Source: Eunapius fragilis (Eukaryota > Porifera > Demospongiae > Spongillida > Spongillidae). Taken from it: a DNA stretch of 64,000 bases. The position numbers and the translations under genes were made by a program. The notes under the pieces are model-generated. The model was not told the DNA's origin and searched no databases. It saw nothing but the letters and a program-made list of their open reading frames with translations. The stretch is from assembly GCA_963681505.1 (NCBI GenBank), contig OY811971.1, positions 19,540,369-19,604,368 on the forward strand, in the 5' to 3' direction. Shown one piece after another: positions 1 through 11,714 of the stretch (position 1 is its first letter; the number at the start of each line of letters is the position of its first letter).

Positions 1-144
1 ATGTATACCTAAATGTGAATAGTTGACAATGCGGCATGCTGACGTTCCTGAGAATTTGTCTGTGCTTGGTATTTTCAGCGTGAAGTACCCCCTCTACCAT
101 ACGATATCCGTATATAAATTGGCTGCGCGTTATTAAGGATTGCC

Positions 145-1110
145 ATCCCTAGCAAAAAATCCTGTAAGATTTTATAAGAATTATAATGAGTTAAGAATAT
201 GCAAGAAATTGGGACCAAGATCTTATTAGGAATCCCATAAGATCTGATAAGAATCTTATAAGTTTCTTACAAGAACCTTGAAAGTATCTTAAAGGAACTT
301 GTAAAATTCTTACAGGATTCTTACAAGATCCTATTACTAATTCCTACAGGATTCTTATAAGATTCAAGAAATTGGGACCAAGATCTTATTAGGAATCCCA
401 TAAGATCTGATAAGAATCTTATAAGTTTCTTACAAGAATCTTGAAAGTATCTTAAAGGAACGTGTAAAATTCTTACAGGATTATTACAAGATCCTATTAC
501 TAATTCCTACAGGATTCTTATAAGATTCATAAAATAGGGACCAAGATCTTATTAGGAATCCTGTAGGATCTGATAAGAATCTTATACGTTTCCTACAAGA
601 ATCTTGAAGGTATTTTAAAGGAACTTGTATGATTCTTATACAGGATTCTTACAAGATCCTATTACTTATTCCTACCGGAATCTTATAAGATTTAAGAAAT
701 TGGGACCAAGATCTTATTAGGAATCCTGTAGGATCTAATAAGAATCTTATAAGTTTCTTACAAGAATCTTGAAGGTATCTTAAAGGAACTTGTATGATTC
801 TTACAGGATTCTTTCAAGATCCTATTACTAAATACTATAGGAATCTTACAAGATGCAAGAAATTGGGATCAAGATCTCATTAGGAATCCTGTAGGATCCG
901 ACAGGAACTTATATAAAGAATCTAACACGGTCCTTGAACAATTCTTATAGGCTCATCCATGAAATAAGTTCCTAGTTCGTTAATTGTATTTCATTTCCTG
1001 GAATGCAAGAAAATTGGGGACTAGGATACGTAAAGGAATCCCTTATGATCTATAAGATTCATTGAACATATTCTTAAAAGATACATTAAAGCTCTCTTGT
1101 ACGAGATTCA
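145..1110. repeat. AT-rich ~163-bp tandem array with a defined left terminus
   Basis: About 5.5 copies of a unit containing AAGAAATTGGGACCAAGATC, with unit starts near 202, 365, 528, 693, 856 and 1005 (spacing 163, 163, 165, 163, 149). Each unit is rich in the palindromic word TTCTTATAAGA and in CAGGATTCTTA. The left edge is ATCCCTAGCAAAAAA (145-159); the right edge fades without a clear terminus. The same word and an inverted form of the same terminus occur at 15335-15349. No protein is encoded. Probably a satellite inside a non-autonomous element; inference only. Confidence 0.85.
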
Positions 1111-1338
1111 TATATATAAATGTACTAACCAAAAATCACAAATACAAAAATACATTCCTTTCAATGTTACATATAGTTCACTTTGAGTTTCCTCTCACTT
1201 TTTTAAAATGTCCAGGCATTTTTGGTTGCAGCTAGTTATTATGTCATTTCCTTTGCAAATCATATTCCCACTCTAAAAATGACAAAAATTAAAAAGCTTT
1301 ATTACACCACAAAGATGATGCACAAAATATATATTTAA

Positions 1339-2330
1339 TTATATACACATTCTTTTTGTTAACCCCTTCTTGTGCTTATCCCTCAAGCTATCCTTCATTT
1401 CCCATTGTATCTTAAATCCTTTTACTGTCCCAATGTATCCCTTAAATTGTAGTGCACTCGTTACATACTTACCTTCAATAAGAGCTACTCGTTTAGGAGA
1501 AAGGTTTAGCTTTTCACATTTTTTTAATACAACGATTTTGACATCTCCTCATCCGTAAACAATGACTGCATAAGTCGCCTAGCATATTTGCTAGGCTCAG
1601 TGGCTGGAATGGCCAGCAGATTCACACCATTCTTCTGTAAGATGTTAAAAATAAATCAACCCATGTGTATAACTTATGTACACTTACAGTTGTGAAATGC
1701 TTGACATCCTCAACATTAGTGATTACCCGAGGAGCATGTGCAGGGATGGTAGACTAAACATACAAAGTAGAAAATGTAACCACTAATTAATTTTTTATTT
1801 CCATTACCTTTGTATCACTAGCTGATAGCCACATCTGCTTCAGCTCCAGAAGAGTGGTATTGATGGATTTCTGAAAATGACTGTTTCAAATACATCCTCT
1901 AATCTTGTACATAAATTTACCAAGTAGAACAAACAATCTCCGGCCGGCTCAAGAGAACATGTATCCTTATTATTTCATTTATGGGGAGAAGAGGAAAGAG
2001 GAAGCAGAATGAGCAGAAGAACCTTGTATTAATTTTTTTGTTGTTAAATTATCACTTACCGTTTTGGTTATTGTTGTCACTTGAAACAAGATTGATTTTA
2101 AATTAAATATGATAAATTGCTGTTTGGTTGCAATATTTACCTTGTTCTGGTGTATTTTCTTTATCTTCATCAATGGTGATTGGGTTCTGATTTGTTTCAC
2201 TCTAAAGGAAAGGTGCAATGTTAATAGTATTATTACACACATCATTGCTAACTGTGTGAGACTGATCTTCATTCGGCCAAACAAAAGTAGATGATTGTTG
2301 TGGCAACTGAGTTTCTGCATTCTGAATCAT
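1339..2330 (-). CDS. BEN-domain protein, seven or more small exons, one probable frameshift
   Basis: Read on the minus strand, exons are joined by introns of about 45-110 bp in phase. An ATG at 2330 opens a Gln/Ser-rich exon ending ...EDQSHT; then SETNQNPITIDEDKENTPEQ (acidic); a 20-bp exon VTTITKT; DTCSLEPAGDCLFYL; KSINTTLLELKQMWLSASDT; STIPAHAPRVITNVEDVKHF; and KNGVNLLAIPATEPSKYARR, continuing RLMQSLFTDEEMSKSL. The last part matches the BEN domain pattern (small residues, LxxxLFTxEE), a DNA-binding module of chromatin factors and of some mobile elements. Near 1525 the reading frame must move by one base to continue into CEKLNLSPKRVALIEGKYV, which fits the rest of a BEN domain and ends at TAA 1339-1341. 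The shift lies close to a T-run, so it may be a sequence error or a real lesion. Further 5' exons may lie at 7.6-8.2 kb. Confidence 0.6.
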
Positions 2331-2342
2331 GTATTGATGACA

Positions 2343-2530
2343 CACTGTGCAACGAAAGTAGTATACAGTGGTGTATATTTATGCGTATATTTCTGGTATA
2401 CCATTAATATACCGTGTGTGCTTATATTTCAAAAATACGCATACGTATATTCCAAGAATCCGCAGGTGTCAATTGCATTCACTAACCATCGTGGTATACG
2501 CACCTGACTCTTAAAGTATACGCTAATACC
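2343..2530. repeat. Palindromic GTATATTTC/GAAATATAC repeat element, copy 1
   Basis: Starts with CACTGTGC just upstream of the BEN gene and is packed with GTATATTT, TATACGC and their complements in both orientations. Related copies are at 7398, 8255 and 13360. It has no coding potential. The right end is unclear. Confidence 0.6.
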
Positions 2531-3030
2531 GTAAATTCTAAATGTTAATTTGGATAACATTTTCGAAGCTTATTATATTTAATACCTTTGAAAATATAAT
2601 TTCGAATCCAAGAGCATCGAATATGATGTCTGATCTCACATAGCTGCAGAGCAACCCGTTTTGAGCACCTCCTTCTCTAAAATTCGGTACGTCTAGTCTG
2701 CTTGATTTATATGAGTTTAAAACAACCCTTAGTACCATACATAGTTTCTCGCAAGTAGCGTTCTCTGTAGAATAAACAGGGGGGGTGGCGAACACTCCTG
2801 ACGTTATCGCAGGTGGTGATCACTACCTTTCATCTCTATGGACGTCGATACCGTATCAGTGATACTGTTTTTCATCATGGCAAAGATTGAAGGCCAACTT
2901 TGCTGTGATCAGCGGTACGGTTGAAGCACAGTTAACCTATAGAGCGTATTGGTGCTCCATTTATTACATTTGTTTTCATTACCATTACAGCTATACCACA
3001 TTTGAAAAAGTGTATGACTTTCATGACTGT
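2531..3030. other. No recognised feature
   Basis: Unique sequence between a palindromic repeat and the 167-bp satellite. A minus ORF at 2538-2795 has no recognisable motif, no splice partners and unremarkable composition, so it is not called. Confidence 0.4.
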
Positions 3031-4675
3031 GGACATGGGCATTCTTTGGAATAGCTAGCTTCAAAGCAGCAAATGTTACATGTCCTGTGAGCTTCAAACT
3101 GAGCAGCTGTAACACACATACTAGCCTCTTGGGAGGTTTGTCACCTTCATGGGCGTGGCCTCATCAGGTAAACCGATAAATGCTAATATTTAATACGTGT
3201 TGTGAGGTATTGACTTTTGCATTCTTTAGAGTAGCTGTGGTGTTACATGTCCTGAGAGCTTCAAACTGAGCAGGTGTAACACACATACTGGCCTCTTGGG
3301 AGGTTTGTCACCTTCGTGGGCGTGGCCTCATCAGGTAAACCGATAAATGCTAATATTTGATACGTGTTGTGAGGTATTGACTTTTGCATTCTTTAGAGTA
3401 GCTGTGGTGTTACATGTCCTGTGAGCTTCAAACTGAGCAGATGTAACACACATACTGGCCTCTTGGGAGGTTTGTCACCTTCATGGGCGTGGCCTCATCA
3501 GGTAAACCGATAAATGCTAATATTTAATACGTGTTGTGAGGTATTGACTTTTGCATTCTTTAGAGTAGCTGTGGTGTTACATGTCCTGAGAGCTTCAAAC
3601 TGAGCAGGTGTAACACACATACTGGCCTCTTGGGAGGTTTGTCACCTTCATGGGCGTGGCCTCATCAGGTAAACCGATAAATGCTAATATTTAATACGTG
3701 TTGTGAGGTATTGACTTTTGCATTCTTTAGAGTAGCTGTGGTGTTACATGTCCTGTGAGCTTCAAACTGAGCAGATGTAACACACATACTGGCCTCTTGG
3801 GAGGTTTGTCACCTTCATGGGCGTGGCCTCATCAGGTAAACCGATAAATGCTAATATTTAATACGTGTTGTGAGGTATTGACTTTTGCATTCTTTAGAGT
3901 AGCTGTGGTGTTACATGTCCTGAGAGCTTCAAACTGAGCAGGTGTAACACACATACTGGCCTCTTGGGAGGTTTGTCACCTTCATGGGCGTGGCCTCATC
4001 AGGTAAACCGATAAATGCTAATATTTAATACGTGTTGTGAGGTATTGACTTTTGCATTCTTTAGAGTAGCTGTGGTGTTACATGTCCTGTGAGCTTCAAA
4101 CTGAGCAGATGTAACACACATACTGGCCTCTTGGGAGGTTTGTCACCTTCATGGGCGTGGCCTCATCAGGTAAACCGATAAATGCTAATATTTAATACGT
4201 GTTGTGAGGTATTGACTTTTGCATTCTTTAGAGTAGCTGTGGTGTTACATGTCCTGAGAGCTTCAAACTGAGCAGGTGTAACACACATACTGGCCTCTTG
4301 GGAGGTTTGTCACCTTCATGGGCGTGGCCTCATCAGGTAAACCGATAAATGCTAATATTTAATACGTGTTGTGAGGTATTGACTTTTGCATTCTTTAGAG
4401 TAGCTGTGGTGTTACATGTCCTGAGAGCTTCAAACTGAGCAGGTGTAACACACATACTGGCCTCTTGGGAGGTTTGTCACCTTCATGGGCGTGGCCTCAT
4501 CAGGTAAACCGATAAATGCTAATATTTAATACGTGTTGTGAGGTATTGACTTTTGCATTCTTTAGAGTAGCTGTGGTGTTACATGTCCTGTGAGCTTCAA
4601 ACTGAGCAGATGTAACACACATACTGGCCTCCAGGGAGGTGTGTGACCTTTACGGGCGTGGCCTCATCAGGTATT
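3030..4675. repeat. 167-bp satellite, ten monomers arranged as alternating dimers
   Basis: The word GGGCGTGGCCTCATCAGG recurs at 3151, 3318, 3485, 3652, 3819, 3986, 4153, 4320, 4487 and 4653, an almost perfect 167-bp period. Monomers differ by linked variants: type a has CCTGTGAGCTTC with CAGATGTAAC (CAGCTG in the first), type b has CCTGAGAGCTTC with CAGGTGTAAC. The order is a b a b a b a b b a, so the real unit is a 334-bp dimer with one break between copies 8 and 9. The outer copies are most diverged. The monomer length is close to a nucleosome repeat. Confidence 0.95.
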
Positions 4676-5120
4676 AGTGATTGAGTGTACTTAATGATGA
4701 GATATATGGTCCATGTGTGCGTTATGAAGAGGTGTGTCTATACATGTACATGTACGTGTCTATTCACCCATGTACACTTACTCTCGCACATGCATTCCGG
4801 ATCTTATTTCTGCAGGCGGCCAAACTGTTGTCCTCAGCAGCAAGCTCTACTTAGGGCCTTAAAGAGTTAAAGGACATTTACTGATGCTTTTCTTTGTACA
4901 TGTAACATGTTGCTTTTAAATGGTGAGGATCATGACTCATTGATTTGGAACTTGCCTGCCAGGGTGATTTGATGACCAGTTTTAACACGAGTGATTCTCC
5001 CAAGTGGGTATGAAGTGCTATTTGAACGAACATATACATCATGACGGCACGAGTGAACTTTGCTCTCCAGTGCACGTACAGATAGGATCATAGTTCATGC
5101 ATGTTCTGGTGCCAGCTAAC
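4676..5120. other. No recognised feature
   Basis: Contains ACATGTACATGTAC-type words common in this genome. Short ORFs on both strands show no family motif. Confidence 0.4.
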
Positions 5121-5590
5121 AAAGAAAAGGAAGGGGGCTCTGGTTCCCAGGAATAAGGGCTGTACCAAACATGTTGCAGTGCCTATTGTATGTGGTAAGT
5201 ATGAAGAAACACAGGGGCAACAGTTTTATATGACTTCCTACTTGAGTCATATATATCATAGCTCTCTCAAAAGTAAAGGGGGCTCAGGTTAATAAGACAT
5301 GAACATCCCAACCAATCATGTTTCAATGGCTATATCATGTAATAGGTATGTATAAACATAGGGGCAACAGTTCTGAATGGCTTTCTACATGGGTGACGAT
5401 AATCACAGCTCTCTCAAAAGTAAAGGGGGCTCGGGTGCCCAGGAGTAAGACCTGAATGCCTGATTAACATCCCAACCAAGCATGTTTCAATGCCTATACC
5501 ATGTGATATGCATGCATAAACATAGGGGCAACAGTTCTGAATGACTTTCTACTTGGGTGACGATTATCACAGCTCTCTCGCATGGCACAT
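5120..5590. repeat. ~164-bp imperfect tandem repeat, about 2.7 copies
   Basis: GGGGCAACAGTT recurs at 5214, 5361 and 5525, each followed by TGACTTCCTACTTGAG or a variant and by CACAGCTCTCTCAAAAGTAA in the first two. The first copy is most diverged and about 147 bp. No protein product recognised. Confidence 0.75.
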
Positions 5591-6455
5591 CGGATTAAAT
5601 CATATAAGATCAAGAACACGCGTGCATTCAATTCTTTTCAATTTTGCATGTAACGAATTTGGAATTAATGCCGGCAAAGTTACAGCAACACCTCAAGGTT
5701 TGCATCCTATATGATGTAGTTGTAGGATTCATGAAAATAGTAATTATATGCAATGCATGCACATTAATGTTTGTTCAGTTATTATTACCTATACTATTAG
5801 CGGGTCGATCATGTACAAGCTTAGTACAGGTGCATACAACATACATGTACTTGCGTTGGCTCACAAACATTGGACGGTGCATGGAAAGCATTTTGAGGAG
5901 TGATCTGACGGAACTAATATACATGTAGACGGCGAGAGAAGTATTTGTTATTATGCCACGCCCCCACCTTGTACCATAGAAAAGCTGAGCTGCTCAATGA
6001 CGTTACGTGACACTGGAATACACTTCACAGTGTCGACAGGCTACCGAGCGTCTTACCATTCAAAACACAAATAACACGATGCATGCTAATCATACTGCTT
6101 CTTGTACACAATAGCTAAGCAAACCCAGAATGTTTAGGTACGCGTTTCCTCAGAAGAGGTTCCAGGTGGATTACTGTGAATATTAGTGCTTATCACATGC
6201 CCCAGCTGAAACGTACGTGATATACCTGGTGAAGTTTGAAAAGACATATGTCATAATGTAGACTACGTTTATTAACTTATTAAATTAATTGCAAGTATAA
6301 ATTTGGCGCCAAGTATTACCACGCGGAGCATATTAGTAAATTGGCGATCGAGGTTGTAGGGATATCAGGCAGCCACACCAGAAAGAACTGGATGACGGAA
6401 GTCAGGTTAGTCCAAAAGTACATCATAGTTCGTAAATTTTGTTATGATTTTGACT
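5591..6455. other. No recognised feature
   Basis: Mixed unique sequence. A plus ORF at 5644-5928 is hydrophobic but matches nothing I know and has no supporting splice sites. Confidence 0.35.
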
Positions 6456-6704
6456 ATGCCAAGACTTTTTGACGATGCCTCGCCTTGCAAATTGCCAGGA
6501 CAGCGCAGTGTTCGTGAACTTGGATTCCAGGTAAGTTCACCGGCCATGGAATAGCTGCATCCGCAAGTCGTCGCTGATATACTAAGACACATCGATGAAG
6601 CTGGATTGCATCGCAAGCAGATAGCGGAAGCCCCCATTGAAATATAGGTCAGAATTGTAGAAGTCAGAAAGGTTTTGGAAGATCATCAGCACTTCAGTTC
6701 GGCG
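6456..6704 (+). pseudogene. Decayed helical protein fragment with in-frame stops
   Basis: One frame from ATG 6456 stays protein-like for 83 codons but contains TAG at two internal points and a double TGA at its end. Readable pieces are MPRLFDDASPCKLPGQRSVR, LHPQVVADILRHIDEAGLHR and VRIVEVRKVLEDHQHF. The second piece looks like a helix-turn-helix or winged-helix segment. That a frame remains coherent across three stops argues for an old gene rather than chance. I do not recognise the family. Splice-like signals downstream (6720-6950) may mark further decayed exons. Confidence 0.45.
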
Positions 6705-7175
6705 TGATGAAGGGTAAGAGATTTTTGCGCTTTTTTCTTACGCAATCACGACTTTGTATAGCAGAGTTCGATGAAGACCTTCACGCTATTGCCGCCACAT
6801 AAAGGTAGAGTCTTCATAATGCTATCTTCAGCCATATTTTTACTAGGTACAAGCGAACTAAGAGTAATTGAAGGCTATTCAACTCAACAGCGTAAGTCCT
6901 ATCTATGTCGCGTGATGCTCTTTTCCTACTGTAGCTTTTGCTAAAAGGTGTCGTATGCTGACAGAAGAAGAAAGGCAAGGTGGCGGTTAAGCCTTCGAAG
7001 AGGACAGCGGTGGTCCATCGACGTCATAGCGCTCTGATAGGCTAAGTGAATCGATTGACGCTCTGGATGCTCGAAGCAACTTGAAGCACCACCCCTACAA
7101 CAGCGATGTGAAGGACCGCTACTCCACTCTTCCACTTCTCCAACTGTTCATGCCTGGATGGTTCGAGAGACTTGG
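6705..7175 (+). other. Possible 3' coding remnant ending PGWFERLGRF
   Basis: Several GTAAG and pyrimidine-AG pairs bracket short open segments. The last one, from about 7028 to a TAA at 7173-7175, reads ...STLPLLQLFMPGWFERLGRF. A similar tail, PLLEYLLPGWLESLNVV, is encoded on the minus strand at 8580-8640, with clear nucleotide similarity between the two. This suggests two copies of one unnamed element. A minus ORF over the same bases is a shadow. Confidence 0.3.
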
Positions 7176-7397
7176 ACGTTTTTAAAACGCATTGTATATG
7201 TTTTGGCTATTGCGGTTTTTATTTATTGATTGAAATTATATAAAGCTATATTAATATGATCATACATACACAAATGGATACAAGCTAGTATACAATGAAC
7301 AAATTCGGAAGACGTATCCAACTGATGTAACGGAGCAAAGTATGCGGTAGAAGTACACAATTGGTGTGCGGAAGGCGCAAATTAAGAACCCATCATC

Positions 7398-7565
7398 AGC
7401 GCACGTGATAATTTGAGAATACGCAAAATATACGACATGAGATTCTGGTTCTATCCGCAAAATATACCAATGGGTATACCTTGCGTACACACATGTGTAT
7501 ATCATGTGTATTTTTCACATATCCGCAAAATATACACTATCGTATATCCAATTCGTAGCATAGTG
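7398..7565. repeat. Palindromic GTATATTTC/GAAATATAC repeat element, copy 2
   Basis: Aligns, in opposite orientation, with the copy at 8255-8425: both have CACGTGATA..TTTGAG at one end, GGTTCTAT.CGCAAAATATACCA inside, and CATAGTG or CACAGTG at the other end. Internal CGCAAAATATAC words repeat about every 30-50 bp. Confidence 0.7.
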
Positions 7566-8208
7566 ACATTTGATACATATATATCATTACAACTATGTAT
7601 ATAATTATGTTACCATATACGTTTGAGCTTCATCCACACTTTGTTTTGTGTGTGGTTGTGCCTGGTCCTGTGATCCCCATGACAGGTGGTTTTTTCTCTG
7701 CAGGAAATTAACAAACAATGCTATAAGTAAGATTGTAGTTATTTTATTACAAAGAGCATAAAAACAAAGGTATAGTGTACTTTTTGGAATTTTTTTACTG
7801 CAAAATATTATACAATTAAGTAAACAAATCATTAATAGTTAGAACCTGTAATTATCTTTTTAATCTATAACCTTTGGTTTTGGTTCTACTTCATCTGATG
7901 TGCTATCACTGCTGTCCTCTTCCTCCCTTTGCCGCTTCAGAGGGCTGGCTTCCTAGGCTTTTCATCTATACGTAAGTATACATTAACATTCCCATTTACC
8001 ATTATTAGATTAATCATTTACCGTGTATATTTAAAATAGCAACATCTTGTCGCTCTCCTTTTTCCGAATTCCATACCACTTTTAATTCTGCAAGCAAATC
8101 AGTGGAGCTGATGGAACTTTCGTCCTGATCTTCAAGTTGTGATGATTTTATAACAAATAGCTTATTTGTTCTTAAACTCTTCACAGTACACCATTCTGTA
8201 CAAAACAA
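7566..8208 (-). CDS. Exons of a BEN-type protein N-terminal region (partial, linkage unsure)
   Basis: Minus-strand exon 8208-8032 reads TEWCTVKSLRTNKLFVIKSS, then acidic-serine residues and LLAELKVVWNSEKGERQDVA, ending at a GTAAATG donor. It resembles the N-terminal region that precedes BEN domains (a tryptophan-led strand, then VxW..GExxxxxIL). A second exon about 7957-7880 encodes EASPLKRQREEEDSSDSTSD, and a third near 7700-7617 encodes RKNHLSWGSQDQAQPHTKQS. The phase between the first two does not join without a TAG, so either a small exon is missing or the gene is broken. They point toward the BEN gene at 1339-2330 on the same strand and could be its 5' part across a satellite-filled intron. 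Confidence 0.4.
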
Positions 8209-8254
8209 TATTATTTACAGTATGCATTGTATAAGCACAACATTTAACATCTAA

Positions 8255-8425
8255 CACTGTGCAAAAAATAGGATATACGCTATTGTATATTTTGCGTATA
8301 TTTCGAGTATACGCACGAATATACGCGTGCGTATACGCGAAATATCCCACTGGTATATTTTGCGTATAGAACCAATTTCGCACTGCGTATATTTCGAGTA
8401 TCCTCAAATGTATCACGTGCGCTAT
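8255..8425. repeat. Palindromic repeat element, copy 3, with CACTGTGCAAAAAA terminus
   Basis: Starts CACTGTGCAAAAAATAGG and is built from TATACGC, GTATATTTCG and CGCGAAATAT in both orientations. It is the reverse-oriented partner of copy 2. No ORF of note. Confidence 0.75.
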
Positions 8426-8579
8426 GGAGGATTCTCTAATTAATGTCTCCGGATACTACACTGTACCTACGTTGACCGTATACTGTATTGGGTACGCCAC
8501 CCGATTATGTTCGTTGTATACTGGCTTGATTAGTATTAAAATTATTATCAATATTAAATAAAGCAATACAATCAATAGA

Positions 8580-8890
8580 CAACGTTCAAGCTCTCCAGCC
8601 ATCCAGGAAGGAGATACTCCAGTAGTGGCCCTCCAACCCGCCGTTGCCACGAGTTGCTCAGAAATCCATTGCAACCTCTTCTAACGAAACGCGCGGCAGT
8701 AGTTGAGCGTAGGCTTCAAACTGCTTCCCTGTACTGTCACCATAGTCCAAATAGCTACAGCAAAATAGAGCATCCATACGATACAAATGCAAACAGAGGC
8801 CTACATTGACGGCGGGATTGCTTGACAAGCTCAGCTGAATCTGAAGTTTCCTTGTCTAGCTGCAGGGAATATACAGGGTTAAAACAAACG
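8580..8890 (-). pseudogene. Unrecognised coding remnant with PGWLESL tail
   Basis: Minus-strand exon after a CCCTGCAGCTAG acceptor near 8877 stays open for about 66 codons, with stretches SNPAVNVGLCLHLYRMDALF and GDSTGKQFEAYAQLLPRVSL, ending in TGA. A second frame overlapping its end reads ...PLLEYLLPGWLESLNVVY before TGA, the counterpart of the tail at 7028-7175. Upstream on the same strand are AGCGG|GTAAGAG (near 9012) and GAAGC|GTAAGCA (near 9093), usable donors. The family is unknown to me. Confidence 0.35.
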
Positions 8891-10550
8891 AAGCCATTAC
8901 CTTATACTCCAAAGCAATCCGCTACTTCTCTATCTCCGCTCTTCGTATAATTTGTCAATTCTGACAACAGACACTGATAAACAGCAAGTGTGAATGAAAA
9001 CGCAATCTCTTACCCGCTCTGCCTTTGCTAGTTTTTATGACGTCTCTAAATTTGATCGAGAAAAAAAAGGTGATGATGATCACTGCTTACGCTTCGAGAC
9101 TTCCAGCTGGATTCTCCTCAGTAGGAAAAAAAAAAGCCGATATAACGTTACTGTACCTGTACAGAAAGTGATGTCCTTTTCCCTCGAGTTGGTCTTACAG
9201 CATCGCTTTGAGACAGTTTTGGATCTGTAGTTTCGCAACCTCCTGCAGTAGTGTAACGGACCGTGCAAACAGCATCGCCATGCTGCCTAGGACCTAGGGT
9301 TTGGCGCGGTCTTCTTCGTCATCATCGTACTAGTATCGATATACATGTACATGTAGGTTCTGCTGTGACGACATGACTTCATCGTTTCTCGGGGACCTGT
9401 TAGAGGAGAGACTTGGGAATTAGCCACTAGTCCCTCAATTTACTTGAAGACCCACCTAAGATATTTCTTCTGGATGATAGGAACGTACGGTTATAGTTGC
9501 AGTAGATTTCCCGACGATGACGCCATATATGCATGCGGCTTTGAAGAGTCTACGCATGCGCGTTACATTCATTTGACAAGAAGCCTCGTACACACTGTAT
9601 TTGTTCTGCTCAGAGTGGGGTTTCAAAAGCAACTTAGAAATGACTTATTTGATGTACACAAGACTGTATTACAATACCTGGTCTGGCCACTAACATGATT
9701 CTATTTGATGCACACCTACGAACATGACTCTATTAGATGCACGCCAGGGACTGCCACTTTATTTGATTCATTCAATTGATGTAAGGCTTGATCCTATCAG
9801 AGTGAAAATATATCATTTAAAGATATCACACCATGCAAACATACCATACATACAATTTGGATGAAGACTATTGAGAAGGATAGATTCTTAGTGCACTCAG
9901 CTACTAAATGGCAGTAATACTGGTGCCACCTCCAAGCGCCAAGCCTCTAGCTAAACATTTTCATTCTGAATGCTCCAAAATCACATTCGCCTCTTTCAAA
10001 CCACATTCTAAGCATCTTCACCTACTCACACAGATATAAGCACGTACAGACAATTGTAAACATATGTGGATGCACATGCACATACTGGTATAAATTGCAG
10101 ACACATGCATACACACACCTTGACAGAATTGTGCTTTCTTCTCCTAGTGACATGCAGACAGATACACACACATGCGTACCCTATGTATGTAGCTGCACAC
10201 ATGCCAATATCCTCCCAAAAGGTCCTTCAATACAACCACTACATGTAAGAATGTTCACAGAACAATGAAAGCCCTACACAGCTAGGCACCAAAACATATT
10301 GCTGCCTGGGTCTATTTGGCACTGACTAAACATCACACAGTGAACTATAAAAACTTCAGAGTGACACCAAAGCAATCAAACTTCAGTGCTAACAGCCCAC
10401 AGTTAGTCCACCAACCCTCCCCTTTGGCAGGAGTGCCCCAGTTATCAAGACTGTGGCTACATGCATCATGGTAGCCTCATCATGGGGTGTGGCAAAGCAG
10501 CCATCCCACCAACTGTGTGAGTGTATTACCCCTTGGCAACTTCTTCAAGT
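8891..10550. other. No confident feature
   Basis: Contains possible donor sites for the minus-strand remnant (9012, 9093), a short CCTAGGACCTAGG palindrome near 9286, an 84-codon plus ORF at 9444-9698 without any known motif, and CACATGCA-rich sequence after 10040. Nothing supports a gene call. Confidence 0.35.
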
Positions 10551-10610
10551 ATGTGTATGTGTGTGTATGTGTGTATGTGTGTATGTGTGTGCGCATGTGT
10601 GTGCATGCAA
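10551..10610. repeat. GT/GTAT microsatellite
   Basis: Alternating GTGTATGTGTGTATG directly before the larger minisatellite. Confidence 0.85.
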
Positions 10611-10711
10611 GGTGAGTGTTAAGATCATGTGATGTGGTTTAGTAGACATTATTAGGTGATTAGGGTAAGTAGGAATGCTAGCATTAAATACCAAACCATC
10701 TTCATCAGGCA

Positions 10712-11652
10712 CCTGATGACAGTATGAGGTGAACACATGACAGTATGAGGTGAGCACATGACAGTATGAGGTGAGCACATGACAGCATGAGGTTAGCACA
10801 TGATAACAACATGAGGTGAGCACATGACGACAGCATGAGGTGAGCACATGACAGCATGAGGTGAGCACATGATGACAGCATGAGGTGAGCACATGATGAC
10901 AGCATGAGGTTAGCACATGATGACAGTATGAGGTGAGCACATGACAGCATGAGGTTAGCACATGATGACAACATGAGGGTAGCACATGTCAGCATGAGGT
11001 GAGCACATGATAACAACATGAGGTTAGCACATGATGACAGCATGAGGTGAGCACATGACAGCATGAGGTGAGCACATGATGACAGCATGAGGTTAGCACA
11101 TGATGACAGCATGAGGTTAGCACATGATGACAGTATGAGGTGAGCACATGACAGCATGAGGTTAGCACATGATGACAACATGAGGGTAGCACATGTCAGC
11201 ATGAGGTGAGCACATGATGGCAGCATGAGGTTAGCACATGATGACAGCATGAGGATAGCACATGATGACAGCATGAGGTGAGCACATGATGACAGTACGA
11301 GGTGAGCACATGACAGCATGAGGTTAGCACATGATGACAGTATGCGGTGAGATCATGACAGCATGAGGTTAGCACATAATGACAGTATGAGGTGAGCACA
11401 TGACAGCATGAGGTTAGCACATAATGACAGTATGAGGTGAGCACATGACAGCATGAGGTTAGCACATGATGACAGCATGAGGTGAGCACATGATGTCAGC
11501 ATGAGGTGAGCACATGACAGCATGAGGTGAGCACATGACGACAGCATGAGGTGAGCACATGACAGCATGAGGTGAGCACATGATGACAGCATGAGGAGAG
11601 CACATGATGACAGCATGAGGTGAGCACATGACAGCATGAGGTGAGCACATTA
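10712..11652. repeat. 21/24-bp minisatellite ACAGCATGAGGTGAGCACATG(ATG)
   Basis: More than 40 copies of ACAGCATGAGGTGAGCACAT with an optional ATG or ACG spacer. Because both lengths are multiples of three, several minus frames stay open and give long ORFs of repeating LMLSSCAHL, VLTSCCHH or CSPHAV residues. These are repeat artefacts. Variants GGTTAGC and GGTGAGC alternate in blocks. Confidence 0.95.
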
Positions 11653-11714
11653 TTATCAAGGAGGCCATTGTTCATGTGCATCAGACTGTCAAACGGCATA
11701 CGCTTGTCTCACCA

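Noticed and set aside
1370..1558. Plus ORF of 62 codons
   Set aside because: Shadow of the minus-strand BEN-domain exon, which has family-like residues.
9444..9698. 84-codon ORF as a gene
   Set aside because: No motif, no splice partners, no repeat copy to show conservation.
10545..11699. Six long minus-strand ORFs (up to 204 codons)
   Set aside because: All are frames through a 21/24-bp minisatellite with units divisible by three; residues repeat exactly with the DNA unit.
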